A stretch of 64,000 nucleotides of DNA from DSVZ01 sp964568145 (GTDB lineage Bacteria > Verrucomicrobiota > Verrucomicrobiia > Limisphaerales > J093). The stretch lies in assembly GCA_964568145.1 (NCBI GenBank), contig CAZMOZ010000004.1, forward strand, positions 62,001-126,000, given 5' to 3'. The notes beneath the pieces were generated by a model. The model ran no database searches, was not told where the DNA came from, and saw only the letters and a program-made list of their open reading frames with translations. Of the stretch, positions 16,580-25,438 are shown piece after piece; positions within the stretch are counted from its first letter, which is position 1; each line of letters starts with the position of its first letter. Position numbers and translations under genes: made by a program.

Positions 16580-19500
16580 ATGTTTGCCCGACTCACCGTG
16601 CTGGGTGCGACGCTCGCTTCGCTGACGCTGCTCGCGGCGGATGGCTTGTCGTGGCGCGAAGGGCTGGGGCATCGCGCCGCGCCCGTCCGGCCTGCGCCCG
16701 GCGCGCGCCCGGTGGGCTTCACCTTGCTGGCGCCGGCGCAGACGGGCGTGACCTTCACAAACCACCTCGCCCAGTCGCGCTACGTCACCAACCAGATTTA
16801 CCTCAACGGCGCAGGCGTCGCCGCCGGAGACTTCGACAGCGATGGCTGGTGCGATCTGTTCTTTGCTGGCATTGACCGGCCGAACGCGCTGTACCGCAAC
16901 CTAGGCGGCTGGCGCTTCGAGGACGTGACCGAGCGCGCCGGCGTGGCCCTGCCGGGCAAAAGTTGCAGCGGCGTCACGTTTGCGGACCTCGACGGCGACG
17001 GCGACCTGGACCTGGTGGTCAATTCGGTCGGCAACGGCACGTTCCTCTTGGTCAACGACGGCCGCGGGCGGTTTGAACTGCGTGCGCCGGACGCCCCGCT
17101 CAATTACCTGCGCGCCGGCATGACCGCCGCGCTGGCCGATGTGGACGGCGACGGCGACCTGGATTTGTACGTCTCGAACTACCGCACCACGACCATCCGC
17201 GACATGCCGAACACGCGGATGCGCCTGCGCGAGGTCGAGGGTGGGGTCGAGGTGGTGGCGGTGAACGACCGGCCCGTCACCGAGGCGGACCTGGTGGGGC
17301 GGTTCACCGCCACGCGCGAGGGCCGCATCGTGGAGAACGGCGAGCCCGACGTGCTGTACCTCAACGACGGCCGGGGCGGCTTCACGCTGGTGCCGTTCAC
17401 TGGCGGCGCGTTTGTGGACGAGGACGGCCGGCCGCCGGGCGCGCCGTTGTACGATTGGGGCCTCACGGCAACGTTCCGCGACCTCAACGCCGACGGCGCG
17501 CCGGACCTTTACGTCTGCAATGATTTCGACGCGCCGGACCGCATCTGGCTCAACGACGGCCGCGGCCGGTTCCGCGCGCTGCCGCGGCTGGCCTTGCGCC
17601 AGACGAGCATTTTCTCGATGGGTGTGGATTTCGCGGACATCAACCGCGACGGGCACCTGGACTTCTTTGTCTCGGACATGCTCAGCCGCGACCACGCCAG
17701 GCGGATGCTCGAAAACGGCGAAATCCAGCCGGTGCATCTCCCGCCCGGCCTGATCGAGAACCGCCCGCAGTACTCGCACAACACGCTGCTGGTGAACCGC
17801 GGGGACCTCACCTTCGCCGAGCTGTCGCAGTTCGCCGGTGTGGAGGCGTCCGAGTGGACGTGGTCGCCGAACTTCCTCGACGTGGATCTGGACGGCTACG
17901 AGGACCTGTTGATCACCACCGGCCACGAGTTGCAGATGATGAACACAGACATCATCGAGCAGGCCGAGACGCTCAAGACGCAGCGGGTGATGTCCAACCA
18001 CGAGCTGCAGCGGCTGCGCACGATGTTCCCGCGCTATGCCATCCCGAACGTGGTCTTCCGCAACCGCGGCGACCTGGGCTTCGAGGACGTAAGCGCCGCC
18101 TGGGGGTTCGACTTCCCGGACGTGGGCAACGCCGTGGCGCTGGCCGATCTGGACAACGACGGCGACCTCGACGTGGTGGTGAACAACCTGAACGGCGTGG
18201 CCGAACTCTGCCGGAACGAGGCCACCGCGCCGCGCCTGCTGGTGCGCTTGCGCGGCCAGCCGCCCAACACCCAGGGCATCGGCGCGCAGGTGATCGTCCG
18301 CGGCGGTCCCGTGCCGGAGCAACGCCAGGAAATCATCTGCGGCGGCCGGTATCTGTCCGGGGCCGAGCCGGCGCGGATGTTTGCCGCCGGCCCGGCGGGG
18401 AAATTGAGCATTGAAGTGATCTGGCGCGGCGGCCGGAGGAGCCGGGTTGCCGACGCCAAGCCGGACCACATTTACGAAATTGTTGAACCCGCTGACGGGC
18501 CGGTGACGCCGCCCGCGCCGCCGCCCGCGAAGGCCCCGCTGTTCGCCGACCGCAGCGCCTGGCTGGGGCACCGGCACGTCGAGGAGCCGTTCGATGATTT
18601 CCAGCGCCAGCCGCTGCTGCCCCGCAAGCTCAGCCAGCTTGGTCCCGGCGTGAGCTGGGCGGACGTGAACGGCGACGGCTGGGACGATTTGCTCGTCGCC
18701 GGCGGCCGCGGCGGCGCGTTGGGTGTGTTTCTCAACCAGGCGGGTCAGGGCTTTGTCGCCCGCACGAACGCGCCCCTCAACAAACCCAACGCGCGGGACC
18801 AGACCACCGTGCTGGCCTTCGATTCCGCGTTGCTGGTCGGCGCGAGCAATTACGAGGACGGCCTTACCAGCGGCGGCGCCTTGCGCGTGTTTGACCTGCA
18901 GGCCGGGGTCAGCGGCGAGGCCGTGCTGGGCCGGCTGTCCAGCACCGGGCCGCTCGCCGCGGCGGACGTGGACGGCGATGGCGACCTGGACGTGTTCCTC
19001 GGCGGGCGGGCGGTGCCCGGGCGCTATCCGGAGCCGGCGGATTCGGTGTTGCTGCGCAAGGACGGTCCGCGGCTGGTGCCCGCGCAGCGATTCGAGAAGC
19101 TGGGCCTGGTGAGCGGCGCGGTGTTCAGCGACCTCAACAGCGACGGCGCGCCGGATTTGGTTCTGGCGTGCGACTGGGGTCCGCTGCGCATTTTCCGCAA
19201 CGACGGCGGCCAGCTCGTGCCTTGGGATCCTTCAGTGCGCGGCGAGGCCGCCCAGCCCGCTGCGGGTCCGCGGCTGAGCGCCTGGACGGGCTGGTGGACC
19301 GGCGTGGCCACGGGCGACGTGGACGGCGACGGCCGGCCGGACATCGTTGCCGCCAACTGGGGCTGCAACAGCCGGTACCGGCCCACGCTTGACCAGCCGG
19401 TGCGGATTCATTACGGCGACCTGGACGAAAACGGCCTGTTCGACGTGATCGAGACGTACATCAACCCGGCGAACGGCCAGGAAGTGCCCATGCGGGGGCT

Positions 19501-20287
19501 GCGGCCGGTGCGCGAGGCAATCCCGCTCATCCAGGCGCGCGTGGCCAGTTTCGAGGCGTACGGCCGGGCCAGCGTGCGCGAGCTTTACGGCGACCATCTC
19601 GCGGACCTGGCCGTGGTTTCGGTGGTGGAACGGCGCAGCATGCTCCTGCTGAACCGCGGAGAGGCTTTCGAGTTGCGGCCGCTCCCGCCTGAAGCCCGGT
19701 GGGCCCCGGCCTTCGGCGTGTGCGTCGCGGACTTCGAGGGCGACGGGCGCGAAGACGTGTTCCTGAGCCAGAACTTCTTCGCGGTGAATCCCGATGAATG
19801 GCGCCAGGACGCCGGCCGGGGGCTGTTGTTGCTGGGCGACGGGCAGGGCGGGTTCCGTTCCGTGCCGGGTCAGGAGAGCGGCGTCCGGATTTACGGGGAA
19901 CAGCGCGGGTGCGCGGCGGCGGACTTCGACGGCGACGGCCGGCTGGACCTGGCGGTCAGCCAGAACGCGAACGCCACCGTCTTGCTGCAAAACGCCAGCG
20001 CGCGTCCCGGCCTGCGCGTGCGCGTGGCGGGGCCGCCCGGCAACCCGCACGGCGTCGGCGCGGCGGTGCGGCTGAAGGCGGGCAAGGACTGGGGGCCGTT
20101 GCGCGAAGCGCAAGCCGGGTCGGGGTACTGGTCGCAGAACAGCGCCACGCTGGTGCTCGCCACGCCGGCGCCGCCCACGCAGATATGGATTCGCTGGCCG
20201 GGGGGCCGGACGCAGGAACTGCCTTTGCCGGCGGACGCGCGCGAGGTGTTGGTGCAGCCGGACGGGACGGTGTCGCGCGTGCGGTGA
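16580..20287 (+). CDS. CRTAC1-family secreted FG-GAP/VCBS protein with two ASPIC/UnbV domains
   Basis: A 1,235-residue protein starting at ATG 16580, where a signal peptide (MFARLTVLGATLASLTLLAADG) begins; a GTG at 16568 is in frame but would spoil it. Many calcium-binding DxDxDGxxD loops (for example DFDSDGWCD, DLDGDGDLD, DVDGDGDLD) mark two FG-GAP/VCBS beta-propellers. Each propeller is closed by an ASPIC/UnbV domain: the first near residues 545-635, with GIGAQVIVRGG and IEVIWRGGRRS; the second at the C-terminus, with GVGAAVRLKAG and IWIRWPGGRTQ. Such proteins are exported and usually carry a single ASPIC domain. Function in bacteria is unknown; adhesion or ligand binding is only inferred. 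Confidence 0.85.
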   Translation: MFARLTVLGATLASLTLLAADGLSWREGLGHRAAPVRPAPGARPVGFTLLAPAQTGVTFTNHLAQSRYVTNQIYLNGAGVAAGDFDSDGWCDLFFAGIDRPNALYRNLGGWRFEDVTERAGVALPGKSCSGVTFADLDGDGDLDLVVNSVGNGTFLLVNDGRGRFELRAPDAPLNYLRAGMTAALADVDGDGDLDLYVSNYRTTTIRDMPNTRMRLREVEGGVEVVAVNDRPVTEADLVGRFTATREGRIVENGEPDVLYLNDGRGGFTLVPFTGGAFVDEDGRPPGAPLYDWGLTATFRDLNADGAPDLYVCNDFDAPDRIWLNDGRGRFRALPRLALRQTSIFSMGVDFADINRDGHLDFFVSDMLSRDHARRMLENGEIQPVHLPPGLIENRPQYSHNTLLVNRGDLTFAELSQFAGVEASEWTWSPNFLDVDLDGYEDLLITTGHELQMMNTDIIEQAETLKTQRVMSNHELQRLRTMFPRYAIPNVVFRNRGDLGFEDVSAAWGFDFPDVGNAVALADLDNDGDLDVVVNNLNGVAELCRNEATAPRLLVRLRGQPPNTQGIGAQVIVRGGPVPEQRQEIICGGRYLSGAEPARMFAAGPAGKLSIEVIWRGGRRSRVADAKPDHIYEIVEPADGPVTPPAPPPAKAPLFADRSAWLGHRHVEEPFDDFQRQPLLPRKLSQLGPGVSWADVNGDGWDDLLVAGGRGGALGVFLNQAGQGFVARTNAPLNKPNARDQTTVLAFDSALLVGASNYEDGLTSGGALRVFDLQAGVSGEAVLGRLSSTGPLAAADVDGDGDLDVFLGGRAVPGRYPEPADSVLLRKDGPRLVPAQRFEKLGLVSGAVFSDLNSDGAPDLVLACDWGPLRIFRNDGGQLVPWDPSVRGEAAQPAAGPRLSAWTGWWTGVATGDVDGDGRPDIVAANWGCNSRYRPTLDQPVRIHYGDLDENGLFDVIETYINPANGQEVPMRGLRPVREAIPLIQARVASFEAYGRASVRELYGDHLADLAVVSVVERRSMLLLNRGEAFELRPLPPEARWAPAFGVCVADFEGDGREDVFLSQNFFAVNPDEWRQDAGRGLLLLGDGQGGFRSVPGQESGVRIYGEQRGCAAADFDGDGRLDLAVSQNANATVLLQNASARPGLRVRVAGPPGNPHGVGAAVRLKAGKDWGPLREAQAGSGYWSQNSATLVLATPAPPTQIWIRWPGGRTQELPLPADAREVLVQPDGTVSRVR

Positions 20288-20300
20288 GCGGCGCCCGCGC

Positions 20301-21188
20301 TCAAGTGCTGGGCAGTTGTGCCCGGTAGGCGGTGGGCGACATGCCGGTGATCTTCTTGAAGACCCGGTTGAAATGGGTGAGCGACTGGAAGCCGACCTCG
20401 AAGGCGATTTCGCTGATCCGCAAGTTGGGATTGAGCGCGAGGTTCTTGGCCTTTTCGATGCGCACGCGCGAGACGTAGTCGGTGAAGTTGATGCCGGTGG
20501 CCTTCTTGAACACCTTGCAAAAGTAAAACGTGCTCGCGTTCACGGCGCGGGCCACCTCGGTGAGCGACAGATCCTCGGACTGGTGATCCTCGATGTATTC
20601 CTTGGCCCGGGTGACCATGGGCGGCTCGGGATGCTCCTGGCGGACGACCAGTTGATTGCTCACCACCGCCAGGTGCTGGGCAAACACGGACAACATCCGC
20701 ACCACCGCGTCGTGCTCCTTCGGGGAAAGCACCCGGGTGTGAAAATAGGCCTCGCGCAACTGCCTGGCGGACACCGCCGGCCCCAGGTTCTCGACCTGCC
20801 GCGCCAGCCGCTCGAATTGCGCGGCGGAGGGCTTGCGGCGGAACACCTGGCCGGTCTGGAGGAAGCCGACGAGCTTCTCGCCGAGGCGCACCGGCACCGC
20901 GGTTTCCGACAGCCCCGAGGCGCACGTCACGGTCTGGGGCGTCTCGGAGGCCGTTTCGGAGAGACGCTGCTGGGTTTGCAGGCACGAGGCGCACGTGCTG
21001 CTTTTCATGGCCATCATCGCGCAGTACGCGTTTTCGTTGCGCTTGCCGCGGTACGGCAGTTGCCAGGACTCGACGGGGCGCAGGGTCAGGGGCAGCCCGG
21101 TGAGGTCGTTGAACGCGCGACAGTAATCCTGGTAGAGCTTGGAAGCCGCCAACGCATCAATCATGCTCTTGCCAGGGTTGGTATTCAT
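20301..21188 (-). CDS. AraC-family regulator with PocR-type sensor domain
   Basis: 295 residues from ATG at 21188. The N-terminal 160 residues form a PocR-like ligand-binding domain, with a cysteine-bearing segment (NAYCAMMAMKSSTCASCLQT) and TCASGLSETAVPVRLGEKLVGFLQTGQVF. The C-terminal 100 residues hold two helix-turn-helix motifs of the AraC/XylS type, ending with FEVGFQSLTHFNRVFKKITGMSPTAYR. Proteins of this build sense small molecules, perhaps through a bound cofactor, and activate nearby genes. It lies 221 bp downstream of a radical SAM gene on the same strand and convergent with the CRTAC1-family gene, with stops 13 bp apart. Target genes are not evident. Confidence 0.88.
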   Translation of the reverse strand: MNTNPGKSMIDALAASKLYQDYCRAFNDLTGLPLTLRPVESWQLPYRGKRNENAYCAMMAMKSSTCASCLQTQQRLSETASETPQTVTCASGLSETAVPVRLGEKLVGFLQTGQVFRRKPSAAQFERLARQVENLGPAVSARQLREAYFHTRVLSPKEHDAVVRMLSVFAQHLAVVSNQLVVRQEHPEPPMVTRAKEYIEDHQSEDLSLTEVARAVNASTFYFCKVFKKATGINFTDYVSRVRIEKAKNLALNPNLRISEIAFEVGFQSLTHFNRVFKKITGMSPTAYRAQLPST

Positions 21189-21409
21189 GCCTGTCACGGC
21201 ACGGTCGGGGCGGGGACCGGGTGCGCGGCACGGGTGATGTCCCCTCTGGTGCCTGGATACACCCCGCCCCGCTGGTTCCCGCACAATAGTTGACCGGTCA
21301 CAGGGCAAATAATGGTCACTCCAACGGGCGATGCAAGTGTGGAAAGGCGGCGCGCGGACTGCCGTTTGGCGGGGAACTGCGCCGCCGGGCCGATCCGGCG
21401 GGCGGCGCG

Positions 21410-22381
21410 TCAGAACACTTCCACGCGCAAGCCGGTGCCGTCACGGACGGCGTGCGCGATGCGGGACAACGTCTTCAACGGCAGGTGCCGGCATTCCGGG
21501 TGCAGGGTGGGCCGCATGGACGAATAGACCTGCACGAGCGCGATCATGGCGCCGGCGTCGCGCAGCTCGCGCAGGCGCGCCACGTAGGCCTCGATCTCCG
21601 CCTCGGACGGCTCCTGCCCGCGGAAGTTGCAGAAGAGGCTTTGGATGACAATCGGGCGCTGCCGGCCCAAGGCCAGGATGTTGGCCAGCACCATGTCCAG
21701 CGGCACGGCGGGCCGGTCAATGCGCTCGATGTATTCACGGGTGCCGCCGTCGAGCTTGAGCCAGACCTCGTCCTGCGGGGTAAACGCCTGGAGCCCGGCC
21801 TGCACCTCGGGGTTGTCCAGCCCGGTGGCGTTGGACACCAGCACCACCCGGAAAAACGGAAACTCACCCAGCGCACGCACGTGCAGGACCGCCTGCAAGG
21901 CCTCGTTGAAATTGGGGCAGAGCGTGGGTTCGCCATCGCCGCTGAGCGCGACGTGCCGCAATTGCAGCAACTCGGTGGAGAGGGCCCGGAATCCGGGCAT
22001 GGTGTGCAACCTCCCGTCGCGCACCAACGCCAGGGTGTGTGTGAGCTCCCGGATCATAACCGGCACGTCCAGGACGGTCTCCCGCGGCGGGAGCTGGCGG
22101 TTCACCTCGCAGTACACGCAGTCGAAGTTGCACCGCTTGTCCGGGTTCATGTTGATGCCCACCGAAAGACCGTGCGCCCGGGGTGACACCACCACGTACA
22201 CGAAGCGGTTGTCCAGGAAGTTCCGGGTGTACCCGAAGTCGGTCTCCCAAGGGCCGGCGCCCGGCGAAGCGGGGTCGGGGGAGAGCGGCGCCGTGGCGGC
22301 GGGCGGGTGGCGCGCCGGCTCTGGAGCGGCGTGCGGAGCCCGCGGGCTCACCGGCGGATTGGCATGCATCGGCTGCCTCAC
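21410..22381 (-). CDS. Radical SAM protein of unassigned function
   Basis: Up to 323 residues from GTG 22381; ATG 22369 is equally plausible, because the first 45 residues are a Pro/Ala-rich, poorly conserved tail. The radical SAM [4Fe-4S] motif appears as CNFDCVYC (Cys-x3-Cys-x2-Cys). It is followed by SGDGEPTLCPNF, the GGE-like SAM-binding strand, and by VVLVSNATGLDNPEV. The pattern resembles pyruvate-formate-lyase-activase-like and TYW1-like radical SAM proteins, often annotated only as radical SAM. No SPASM or extra cluster domain is seen. The downstream PocR-AraC gene is on the same strand, but no shared operon can be shown. Function is not proposed. Confidence 0.85.
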   Translation of the reverse strand: MRQPMHANPPVSPRAPHAAPEPARHPPAATAPLSPDPASPGAGPWETDFGYTRNFLDNRFVYVVVSPRAHGLSVGINMNPDKRCNFDCVYCEVNRQLPPRETVLDVPVMIRELTHTLALVRDGRLHTMPGFRALSTELLQLRHVALSGDGEPTLCPNFNEALQAVLHVRALGEFPFFRVVLVSNATGLDNPEVQAGLQAFTPQDEVWLKLDGGTREYIERIDRPAVPLDMVLANILALGRQRPIVIQSLFCNFRGQEPSEAEIEAYVARLRELRDAGAMIALVQVYSSMRPTLHPECRHLPLKTLSRIAHAVRDGTGLRVEVF

Positions 22382-22560
22382 AAATTGAAAGGCAGTATCC
22401 GGGCGGGTCGCCGGGGCGACTTCCCGCCAATTGTGAAAGAATTGACATTAATTGCCGTGTTCGCGCGCGCCGGTCCGGTTGCCGGGTTCTCCTTCGTGAA
22501 AAGGCTGGCGACGTGGCTTGGAAAGCGCGACCGGCACGCGCAGCACACGGCCCGGAGCGG
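22382..22560. other. Spacer upstream of the radical SAM gene
   Basis: No gene is seen. It contains TTGACATTAATTG at 22443 without a matching -10 on the plus strand, and short inverted pieces such as CGGGCGGGTCGCCGGGGCGAC. It probably carries the minus-strand promoter of the radical SAM gene, which I could not place. Confidence 0.3.
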
Positions 22561-22748
22561 AGGCGCATTTGACTTGTGTGCGGTTCCGGCCTCGGCGGGG
22601 TGGGGCGAGATTCCATCGAGCCCTGCCTTTCGGGGCTGCGGTCGTCAGACTGCGGCCACCGCGGGCGGGTTGCCCGCGGCACGGCCCCAGGCGGGGTCGC
22701 CTGGATCACTACGGCTCACCCGCTGCCGGCACAAATGGGATGCGCCCC
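22561..22748. repeat. Family B element, copy 2
   Basis: The left end AGGCGCATTTGA and the right end TGGGATGCGCCC (22736-22747) form an imperfect inverted pair. The body shares CGAGCCCTGCCTTTCGGGGC with the spacer at 42294 and CCCGCGGCACGGCCCCAGGC with copy 3 at 52548. Confidence 0.6.
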
Positions 22749-22773
22749 GGCAGCGGCCGCGACTGCTGGCTGC

Positions 22774-22802
22774 TTGACAGCGCGGGGCCGGGTCTATATG
22801 CC
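22774..22802 (+). promoter_or_regulatory. Putative promoter of the DUF481 gene
   Basis: TTGACA (22774-22779) with TATATG at 15 bases or TATGCC at 17 bases. The transcript would have a leader of about 110 bases. It lies just outside a family B element. Confidence 0.4.
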
Positions 22803-22919
22803 CTTGCGCGGCGTTAGCGACACCGCCTGGGCCGGGAGCAAAACCAGTCGGAACGGCCGTCGCGTAATCCAACGGCCTGACCAGCGCAGAAAACCAGAAC
22901 AACCGTAGCACCACCATCA

Positions 22920-23675
22920 ATGATGACATCCGTCCCTCCGTCCGTTGTGACCCCCACCACCCTGGCCGCCTTCAGTTTGGCGGGCCTCGCGTTCTCCGCG
23001 CTCGCACAGCAGGCCGACGCTCCCAAGAGCACGTGGAAAACGACCGCCTCGCTGGGTGCCAGCATGACCCGCGGCAACAGCGACACCGCCAACGTCACCG
23101 CCACGATCAATTCCGAGCGCAAATGGGCCGAAAATGAACTCCTCCTCGGGGCCGGCCTGACTTACGGCGAGACCGAGGACGAAACCACCGCCTCCTCGGC
23201 GACCGGCTTCATCCAGTACAACCGGCTGTTCACCGAGCGGCTGTACGGGTTTGCCCGCGTGGACGCGCTGCACGATGACGTGGCCGACATCGCCTACCGC
23301 ATCACGTTCAGCGCCGGCGCCGGCTATTATTTGATCAAGACGGACAAGATCACGCTCAGCGCCGAAGTCGGCCCCGGCTACGTCCTGGAGAAGTTCCACA
23401 ACCAGGACGAGGACGATTACGCGACTATCCGCTTCGGGGAGAAGTTCAACTGGCAGATCACCAAGAACGCCCGGCTGTGGCAGAGCCTCGATTTCGCCCC
23501 GCGGATTGACGAATGGTCCGATTACCTGCTCACCGCGGAGATCGGCATCGCCACCAAGATCACCGAATCGCTCGACCTGCGGCTGGTCGCGAGCGACACG
23601 TACCGCAGCGAACCGGCCCCCGGCCGCACCGAGAACGACTTCAAGCTCGTGGCCGGCGTCGGGTACACATTCTGA
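22920..23675 (+). CDS. DUF481 outer-membrane beta-barrel protein
   Basis: 251 residues; ATG at 22920 or 22923. A signal peptide (TLAAFSLAGLAFSALAQQ) is followed by alternating amphipathic strands and a terminal phenylalanine (GVGYTF), as expected for an outer-membrane barrel. The text TASLGASMTRGNSDTANVTATINSE is close to the start of DUF481/YdiY-type proteins, which are salt- or envelope-stress-associated barrels of unknown function. No partner genes are adjacent; the next genes are cytoplasmic kinases after a repeat-containing gap. Confidence 0.85.
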   Translation: MMTSVPPSVVTPTTLAAFSLAGLAFSALAQQADAPKSTWKTTASLGASMTRGNSDTANVTATINSERKWAENELLLGAGLTYGETEDETTASSATGFIQYNRLFTERLYGFARVDALHDDVADIAYRITFSAGAGYYLIKTDKITLSAEVGPGYVLEKFHNQDEDDYATIRFGEKFNWQITKNARLWQSLDFAPRIDEWSDYLLTAEIGIATKITESLDLRLVASDTYRSEPAPGRTENDFKLVAGVGYTF

Positions 23676-23756
23676 AGCGGCCCCGCCGCCGATCCGGAAG
23701 CACGTCCGGTTTTCCTGAATGCCGTCGCTTGCCGAGCGGCGGCTTTCATGTTTTTA

Positions 23757-23819
23757 CCCCAAAACTGAAGTTGAGCAGGCGGGACGCACTGTGCTATGGC
23801 CGACTTCGGTTTTCGGATT
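23757..23819. repeat. Family A palindromic element, copy 2
   Basis: CCCCAAAACTGAAGTTG against CGACTTCGGTTTTCGGA with the conserved GCAGGCGGGACGCACTG centre. The element would supply a false in-frame start at 23796 for the downstream kinase; the real start is at 23949. Confidence 0.7.
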
Positions 23820-23948
23820 TCCCACTTCCGCCGCCTGGCAAAGGTGTTGCGGCCGCGCTCCGGGAGGCACTTGGTGGGGCTGGACCGGCGGTGGACCGCA
23901 AAAACAGTTGTCAGCCGCCGGGCAGGTCGTAGCCTGCGGTGGACGCGG

Positions 23949-24635
23949 ATGAAGACGTTTGCCGAGCTGGGTTTTCCGGGGCGCTTGATCGCCGTCGAGG
24001 GCATTGACGGCTCGGGGAAGTCCACGCAGGTCCACTTGTTGCAGCGCTGGCTGGAGCAACTGGGCCTCAAGGTGTTTCTCAGCGAGTGGAATTCCTCCGA
24101 GCTGGTCAAGAGCGCGACCTCGCGCGGCAAGAAGACCCACCTGCTCACCCCCACCACCTTCAGCCTGATCCACGCCACGGACTTCGCGGACCGCTACGAG
24201 CGGCAGCTCCTGCCGTTGCTGCGCGCCGGCTACCTGGTGCTCTGCGACCGGTACATCTTCACCGCCTTCGCCCGCGACGTGGTGCGGGGCTGTCCGCCGG
24301 GCTGGGTGCGCGGGCTGTACAGCTTCGCGGCGCTGCCGGACCTGGTGTTCTTCTTCAAAGCGCACCTCGAGGTCTCGCTGCGCCGCATCCTGAACGGCCG
24401 CGAGGAGTTGAAGTACTTCGAGGCCGGCATGGACCTGCATCTCTCGCCGGACCCGGTGGAAAGCTACCGCATCTTCCAGGGCCGCCTGCTCGAGCAGTAC
24501 CTGGCGATGTCCACGGAGTTCAAGTTCCACGAGCTGGACGCCAACCAGCCGGTCGAGGCCAAGCAACGCGTGGTGCGCCAGATCGTAGCCGACCGCATCC
24601 CCTTTGAGCAATTCGCCGCCACCGCGCGCGACTGA
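23949..24635 (+). CDS. Thymidylate kinase-like P-loop kinase, first of tandem pair
   Basis: 228 residues from ATG 23949. The Walker A motif GIDGSGKST has its lysine at position 24, and the DRY motif appears in VLCDRYIFTAFARD. The body matches the dTMP kinase fold, but the middle (LLTPTTFSLIHATDFADRYERQLLP) and the C-terminus differ from canonical Tmk, which is encoded separately at 34123. It belongs to a set of Tmk-like proteins that occur in adjacent pairs. The second member starts 5 bp after this stop, and a ROK kinase and a Ppx/GppA follow, so all four look like one operon. The substrate is unknown; a nucleoside or sugar-phosphate role is possible. Confidence 0.75.
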   Translation: MKTFAELGFPGRLIAVEGIDGSGKSTQVHLLQRWLEQLGLKVFLSEWNSSELVKSATSRGKKTHLLTPTTFSLIHATDFADRYERQLLPLLRAGYLVLCDRYIFTAFARDVVRGCPPGWVRGLYSFAALPDLVFFFKAHLEVSLRRILNGREELKYFEAGMDLHLSPDPVESYRIFQGRLLEQYLAMSTEFKFHELDANQPVEAKQRVVRQIVADRIPFEQFAATARD

Positions 24636-24640
24636 CCGCC

Positions 24641-25414
24641 ATGCCCAAAGCGACCGCCCGATCCCCCCGTTCCCGGCCCGCGCCCCGGCGCCAGCTTCAA
24701 GGACTGGACGTGTGGGTGCCGGCACCGCAGCCGAAGCGCTTTTACGGGCGCGGCATCCCCGGCGTGGACCCGCGGACGCTCACCGGCCGGTTGATCGTGG
24801 TGGAAGGCGCGGACGGCTCGGGGCGCTCGACCCAGATCGCGCGCCTGGTGCAATGGCTGGAAGGGCGGGGGCATCCCACCGTGCAGGTGGGCTTGAAGCG
24901 CTCCACGCTGGTGTCCGCGGAGCTCGAGCGCGCCCAGCAGGGCAACATCCTCAGCCGGACGACGCTCAGCCTCTTTTACGCCACGGATTTCGCGGACCAG
25001 CTTGAAAACGTGATGCTCCCCGCGCTGAAGTCCGGCTTCATGGTGCTCGCCGACCGGTACATCTACACCTTGATGGCCCGCAACCTCGTCCGCGGCTTTG
25101 ACGAGGCTTGGCTGCGGAATCTCTTCGACATCGCCTTGGTGCCTGACGCGGTGTTCTACCTCCAGGTGTCGCCGGAGGAGCTGGTCCAGCGCACCTTTGC
25201 CAAGAGCCACGCGCTGGATTACTGGGAGAGCGGCATGGACCTGGGGCTGGCGCGCGACATGTTCGACAGCTTCATTCGCTACCAGCAGCGCATGGCCGAC
25301 CAGTTCCAGCGCCTCCAGAAGATCTACAATTTCACGATCGTGGACGGCAACCGCTCCGTCGGGGAAATCAACGCGGAACTGCGGCAGAAAATCGAAAGCC
25401 TCCTGGCCGGCTGA
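24641..25414 (+). CDS. Thymidylate kinase-like protein with altered Walker A, second of tandem pair
   Basis: 257 residues. It is homologous to the preceding gene, sharing LSRTTLSLFYATDFADQLENVMLPALKSG and VLADRYIYTLMARN, but has an extra basic, proline-rich N-terminal extension of about 45 residues. The P-loop reads GADGSGRST, so the invariant lysine is replaced by arginine at position 62 (codon CGC). This may weaken phosphoryl transfer and suggests a regulatory or heterodimer partner role for the first paralog. Co-transcription is likely (5 bp gap upstream, 24 bp to the ROK gene). The name dTMP kinase would be an over-annotation. Confidence 0.75.
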   Translation: MPKATARSPRSRPAPRRQLQGLDVWVPAPQPKRFYGRGIPGVDPRTLTGRLIVVEGADGSGRSTQIARLVQWLEGRGHPTVQVGLKRSTLVSAELERAQQGNILSRTTLSLFYATDFADQLENVMLPALKSGFMVLADRYIYTLMARNLVRGFDEAWLRNLFDIALVPDAVFYLQVSPEELVQRTFAKSHALDYWESGMDLGLARDMFDSFIRYQQRMADQFQRLQKIYNFTIVDGNRSVGEINAELRQKIESLLAG

Positions 25415-25438
25415 CCCCCGGCAACAACCCCAACCGCT

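Noticed and set aside
22443..22475. TTGACATTAATTG as a plus-strand promoter
   Set aside because: No -10 follows and no plus-strand gene starts nearby.
23796..23948. N-terminal extension of the first Tmk-like protein
   Set aside because: It is encoded by a family A repeat; the kinase fold starts after ATG 23949.
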